A stretch of DNA of 64,000 nucleotides from Clostridium sp. C8-1-8 (GTDB lineage Bacteria > Bacillota > Clostridia > Clostridiales > Clostridiaceae), in assembly GCF_009928445.1 (NCBI RefSeq), contig NZ_JAABNO010000016.1, forward strand, positions 25,107 to 89,106. The letters run 5' to 3'. The stretch's first letter is position 1, and every line of letters starts with the position of its first letter. Made by a program: the position numbers and the translations under genes. Under the pieces are notes generated by a model. The model saw only the letters and a list, made by a program, of their open reading frames with translations, was not told the origin of the DNA and searched no databases. Positions 61,157 to 64,000 of the stretch are shown piece by piece.

Positions 61157-63761
61157 TGAACGAGTTTATGAGGGAAAGAATATATATTCTCATAAGAAAT
61201 GCATAAGAGCAGATGTTGATCTAGAAGGGTACTGTGAGACTCCATCTAAAGATATACCGAACTTTAATTCAACTCTTGTAAATATGTTACCGGAATTATA
61301 CAAGCATAGATGTGGAATAGATGAAGATAATGGATTCGTGACAAGGCTAAAAGAAGGAACATATCTTGCACATATATGTGAGCATATTACTATTGCAATT
61401 CAAAATATTTTAGGAATTGATGTTAGTTACGGAAAAGCAAGAGAAATAAAAGATGATTTATATTATATGATAATCCAATATGAATATAAAGATACAGCGC
61501 TTGGAGCTATGTATCTTGCTATAGATTTAATAAATTCATTAATATCACAAAATCCAATTAATTTAGATGAAAGAATAGATTATCTTAGAGCTGTCCTATC
61601 TGAAGAAATGATCGGCCCTAGTACTAAGGCCTTGTGTGATGCTGCAGCTGAAAGAGGTTTGCCATCTATTAAGCTGGGTGAAGGAGGCATGTATCAGATC
61701 GGATATGGAAAGCAAGGAAGAATTATTGGGGCAACTATAGGTGACTCAACAAGATGCATCGGTGCTGATATAGCCTGCGATAAGATGCTTACTAAACATC
61801 TTTTATATAATCAGTTTATACCGGTTGCTATGGGAGAAAAAGTATTTAATACTATAGATTTATTACAGAAAGCGGACAAAATAGGCTATCCAGTAGTTCT
61901 TAAACCTCAATTTGGCAATAAAGGTAATGGAGTAATACTCAATATAAAGGATCAAAAATCGCTTTTAAAAGCTTACAAAACAGTAAGTTCTGAGTATAAA
62001 GACATAATAATAGAAAGATATGTGAAGGGTAATGATTACAGAGTATGCGTTGTAAATAACGAAGTAATAGCAGTTGCGAAAAGAATGCCGCCATATATAG
62101 TTGGAGATGGAACTAGCAATATAAAAGAATTGGTAAGAGTTTTAAATAGTGATCCTAGAAGAGGAGAAAAACATGAAAAACCTCTTACTAAAGTCAAGAT
62201 GGATGAGTGTCTATTGAATTGCATAAAAAGGCAAGGTTTTAGTATATCATCAATTCCAGTTAAAGGTGAAAGGGTATTTTTAAGAGAAAATGCTAATTTA
62301 TCCACTGGCGGATTGGCTATAGATTGTACTGATGATATTAGTGAAGAAAATAAAAGATTATGTGTTAGAGTTGCAAAAACAGTAGGTTTAGATATATGTG
62401 GCATAGATATTTGTGTTGAAGATATATCAATTCCAATACAAGATAATGGAATTATAGTGGAAGTAAATGCTGCACCTGGAATAAGGATGCATCACTATCC
62501 TAGTGAAGGTAAATCGAGAGATGTAGCTGGCGCTATAATAGATATGATGTATGATAATCACCCTGTAAATATTCCTGTTATCTCCATAACTGGAACCAAT
62601 GGCAAAACAACTACAACTAGGTTGGTTTCACATGTACTAACTCTTATGGGATACAGTGTTGGTATGACCACTACTTCAGGTATAGTCATAAATGGAGAAT
62701 ATATAGATAAAGGCGATGATACTGGAGCTGCCAGCGCAAAAACAGTACTTTTGAATAGAGATGTTGATGTTGCTGTACTAGAAACAGCTAGAGGTGGTAT
62801 AGTAAAGCGTGGGCTAGCTTATAACTTAGCAGATGTAGGGGTTATAACAAACATTACTGAAGATCATCTTGGGATAGATAATATTAATACTATGGAAGAT
62901 TTGTGCTTTGCCAAATCTTTAGTGGCTGAAGAAGTTAAAGAAGATGGATACGCAGTTATAAATGCAGATGATCCATGGAGTTTAAAGATCTTAGATAGGG
63001 TAAAAGGGAAAAAGATATTATTTTCAATGAATGAAAATAACGAATATTTGATAAACAATATTAAAGATGGAAACCCAGCTGTTTTTGTATCTGATAATTC
63101 TATATATGTAAGAAATAATGGTAAGAAGTATCTAGTGTGTGATATAAATGATATTCCAATAACAAGGGATGGTCAATTAAAATATAATGTATATAATTGT
63201 TTAGCTGCATGTAGTGCACTTGTAGGTATAAAATTAGATTATTGCATTATTGCAAAAGGACTTACAACTTTTTCAGGTGATGAAGAATCAAATCCAGGTA
63301 GATTTAATGAATATGACTTAAATGGAATAAAGGTAGTACTTGATTATGGTCATAACATAGATGGATATAATTGTGTTCTGGAATCATTAAAAATGATGCC
63401 TCATAAAAGACTAATTGGTGTAATAGGCGTTCCAGGAGATAGAAGAGATGACAGCATCGAGAAAGTTGGAGAAATATCAGCAAAGTACTTGGATAAAATA
63501 TATATAAAAGAAGATTTAGAGAAGAGGGGCAGAAAAGAAGGAGAAGTAGCTAGGATTCTTGAAAAAGGAGTTCTAAAGCATAAAACATCTAAAAATATAG
63601 ATATAATTCTTGATGAGTTAGAAGCCTTAGATATTGCTATAAACAATTCTATTGATGGTGATGTAATAGTAGTATTCTTTGAGGAGTTCGAAAGGCTAGT
63701 GAATTACTTGAAAGAAAGAGAAGAAACGCCACTAGAACTAGAAAAAGCTGTTCATATGTAG
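61143..63761 (+). CDS. cphA: Cyanophycin synthetase
   Basis: An 872-residue ligase that builds multi-L-arginyl-poly-L-aspartate from Asp, Arg and ATP. An N-terminal domain (residues about 1-160) precedes an ATP-grasp domain (about 220-470; KIGYPVVLKPQFGNKGNGV, VEVNAAPGIRMHHYPSEGK). A Mur-ligase-like domain follows, with P-loop ITGTNGKTTTTR at about 481-492 and the late SGDEESNPGRFNEY. Length equals the cyanobacterial enzymes. The ATG at 61143 is preferred to the TTG at 61122, which immediately precedes AGGAGG. Cyanophycin is reported in C. perfringens spore membranes; the sipL neighbour agrees with a sporulation link. Confidence 0.95.
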   Translation: MKLISERVYEGKNIYSHKKCIRADVDLEGYCETPSKDIPNFNSTLVNMLPELYKHRCGIDEDNGFVTRLKEGTYLAHICEHITIAIQNILGIDVSYGKAREIKDDLYYMIIQYEYKDTALGAMYLAIDLINSLISQNPINLDERIDYLRAVLSEEMIGPSTKALCDAAAERGLPSIKLGEGGMYQIGYGKQGRIIGATIGDSTRCIGADIACDKMLTKHLLYNQFIPVAMGEKVFNTIDLLQKADKIGYPVVLKPQFGNKGNGVILNIKDQKSLLKAYKTVSSEYKDIIIERYVKGNDYRVCVVNNEVIAVAKRMPPYIVGDGTSNIKELVRVLNSDPRRGEKHEKPLTKVKMDECLLNCIKRQGFSISSIPVKGERVFLRENANLSTGGLAIDCTDDISEENKRLCVRVAKTVGLDICGIDICVEDISIPIQDNGIIVEVNAAPGIRMHHYPSEGKSRDVAGAIIDMMYDNHPVNIPVISITGTNGKTTTTRLVSHVLTLMGYSVGMTTTSGIVINGEYIDKGDDTGAASAKTVLLNRDVDVAVLETARGGIVKRGLAYNLADVGVITNITEDHLGIDNINTMEDLCFAKSLVAEEVKEDGYAVINADDPWSLKILDRVKGKKILFSMNENNEYLINNIKDGNPAVFVSDNSIYVRNNGKKYLVCDINDIPITRDGQLKYNVYNCLAACSALVGIKLDYCIIAKGLTTFSGDEESNPGRFNEYDLNGIKVVLDYGHNIDGYNCVLESLKMMPHKRLIGVIGVPGDRRDDSIEKVGEISAKYLDKIYIKEDLEKRGRKEGEVARILEKGVLKHKTSKNIDIILDELEALDIAINNSIDGDVIVVFFEEFERLVNYLKEREETPLELEKAVHM

Positions 63762-63788
63762 AAGACAGTAAAATAGTTTGGTTACTGG

Positions 63789-63840
63789 AAAAGCGATATG
63801 CTTTTGGTGCTGAGAACACCAATAACATATCGCTTTTATT
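63789..63840 (+). terminator. Terminator of the cyanophycin operon
   Basis: The outer stem AAAAGCGATATG / CATATCGCTTTT is perfect over 12 bp. It encloses a second stem TTGGTG / CACCAA. Confidence 0.8.
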
Positions 63841-63846
63841 ATATCT

Positions 63847-63935
63847 CATGTCAGAATTTCTTCATATACGTTCAGAAAAGGCAGATGCGCAAAAAATTCA
63901 CTGAAGAAAATCGCTTCAGCGAATTTTTTATTCTT
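63847..63935. repeat. Family C repeat (C3) with terminator-like hairpin
   Basis: CATGTCAGAATTTCTTCATA opens a stretch that aligns with C2 (51.87 kb) and C1 (20.65 kb). The second half TTCACTGAAGAAAATCGCTTCAGCGAATTTTTTATT is nearly identical to the C2 terminator. From 63936 to the window end I see no gene start that I can support. Confidence 0.6.
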
Positions 63936-64000
63936 TATTAAATTATATTTTAGATAAAGCTGTGGATAAGTATGCTTAGATGGCTTAAATATAATATGTC

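Overview
This window comes from a low-GC, anaerobic, endospore-forming Firmicute, most likely a Clostridium sensu stricto. The evidence is the very AT-rich base composition, AGGAGG-type ribosome sites, three spore-germination receptor gene sets, an alpha/beta-type SASP, a SipL-like spore coat morphogenesis protein, Veg, a T-box leader, and the oxygen-independent ThiH route to the thiamine thiazole. No rRNA, tRNA, phage, CRISPR array or transposase gene was seen.

Layout. (1) 0-4 kb: the 3' end of an HscC-type Hsp70 gene abutting a very long TPR protein with a degenerate J domain. (2) 4.3-9 kb: an iron-siderophore uptake operon (binding lipoprotein, two permeases, ATPase, esterase) behind a consensus promoter and a near-perfect Fur box. 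(3) 9-10.6 kb: a PTS_EIIC_2-type membrane protein with a T-box leader on the minus strand. (4) 10.8-15.3 kb: a PadR/HAAS-domain pair with a double operator, then a three-gene ABC-2 exporter. (5) 15.7-26.4 kb: a ten-gene germination block with two GerA, four GerB, two GerC and two small membrane proteins, including a tandem GerB duplication and a GerC that lacks its lipobox cysteine. (6) 26.5-32 kb: TPP riboswitch, thiC, thiS, thiF, thiG, thiH, tenI. (7) 32-34.5 kb: a LysR regulator divergent from asd. (8) 34.6-38.6 kb: a third germination operon on the minus strand (A-C-small-B). (9) 39-44.5 kb: an ABC/FtsX transporter with a two-component system and an unannotated 43-residue membrane peptide between them. 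(10) 44.8-55 kb: a flavodoxin, a secreted alpha-amylase with starch-binding modules and cre-like sites, a YetF-type protein, an ammonium transporter with its P-II protein (with a terminator-like leader), and an orphan TRAP binding protein paired with a chemoreceptor. (11) 55-64 kb: spore and stationary-phase genes (Q-rich protein, SASP, Veg, SipL) followed by cyanophycinase and cyanophycin synthetase.

The genes fit a spore former that senses germinants with several receptors, protects its DNA with SASP, builds its coat through SipL and may store nitrogen as cyanophycin. The P-II/Amt pair and the cyanophycin genes both point to nitrogen storage and sensing.

The least explained structure is non-coding. 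Two families of short palindromic, MITE-like elements are scattered between genes: family A (three full and two remnant copies, TIR GTTGAAATTMAGTGGT) and family B (four copies, ends AGTTCCTA/TAGGAACT). One family B copy sits inside the loop of the asd terminator, which is direct evidence that it moved. A third repeat (family C) is attached to terminators in two of its three copies.
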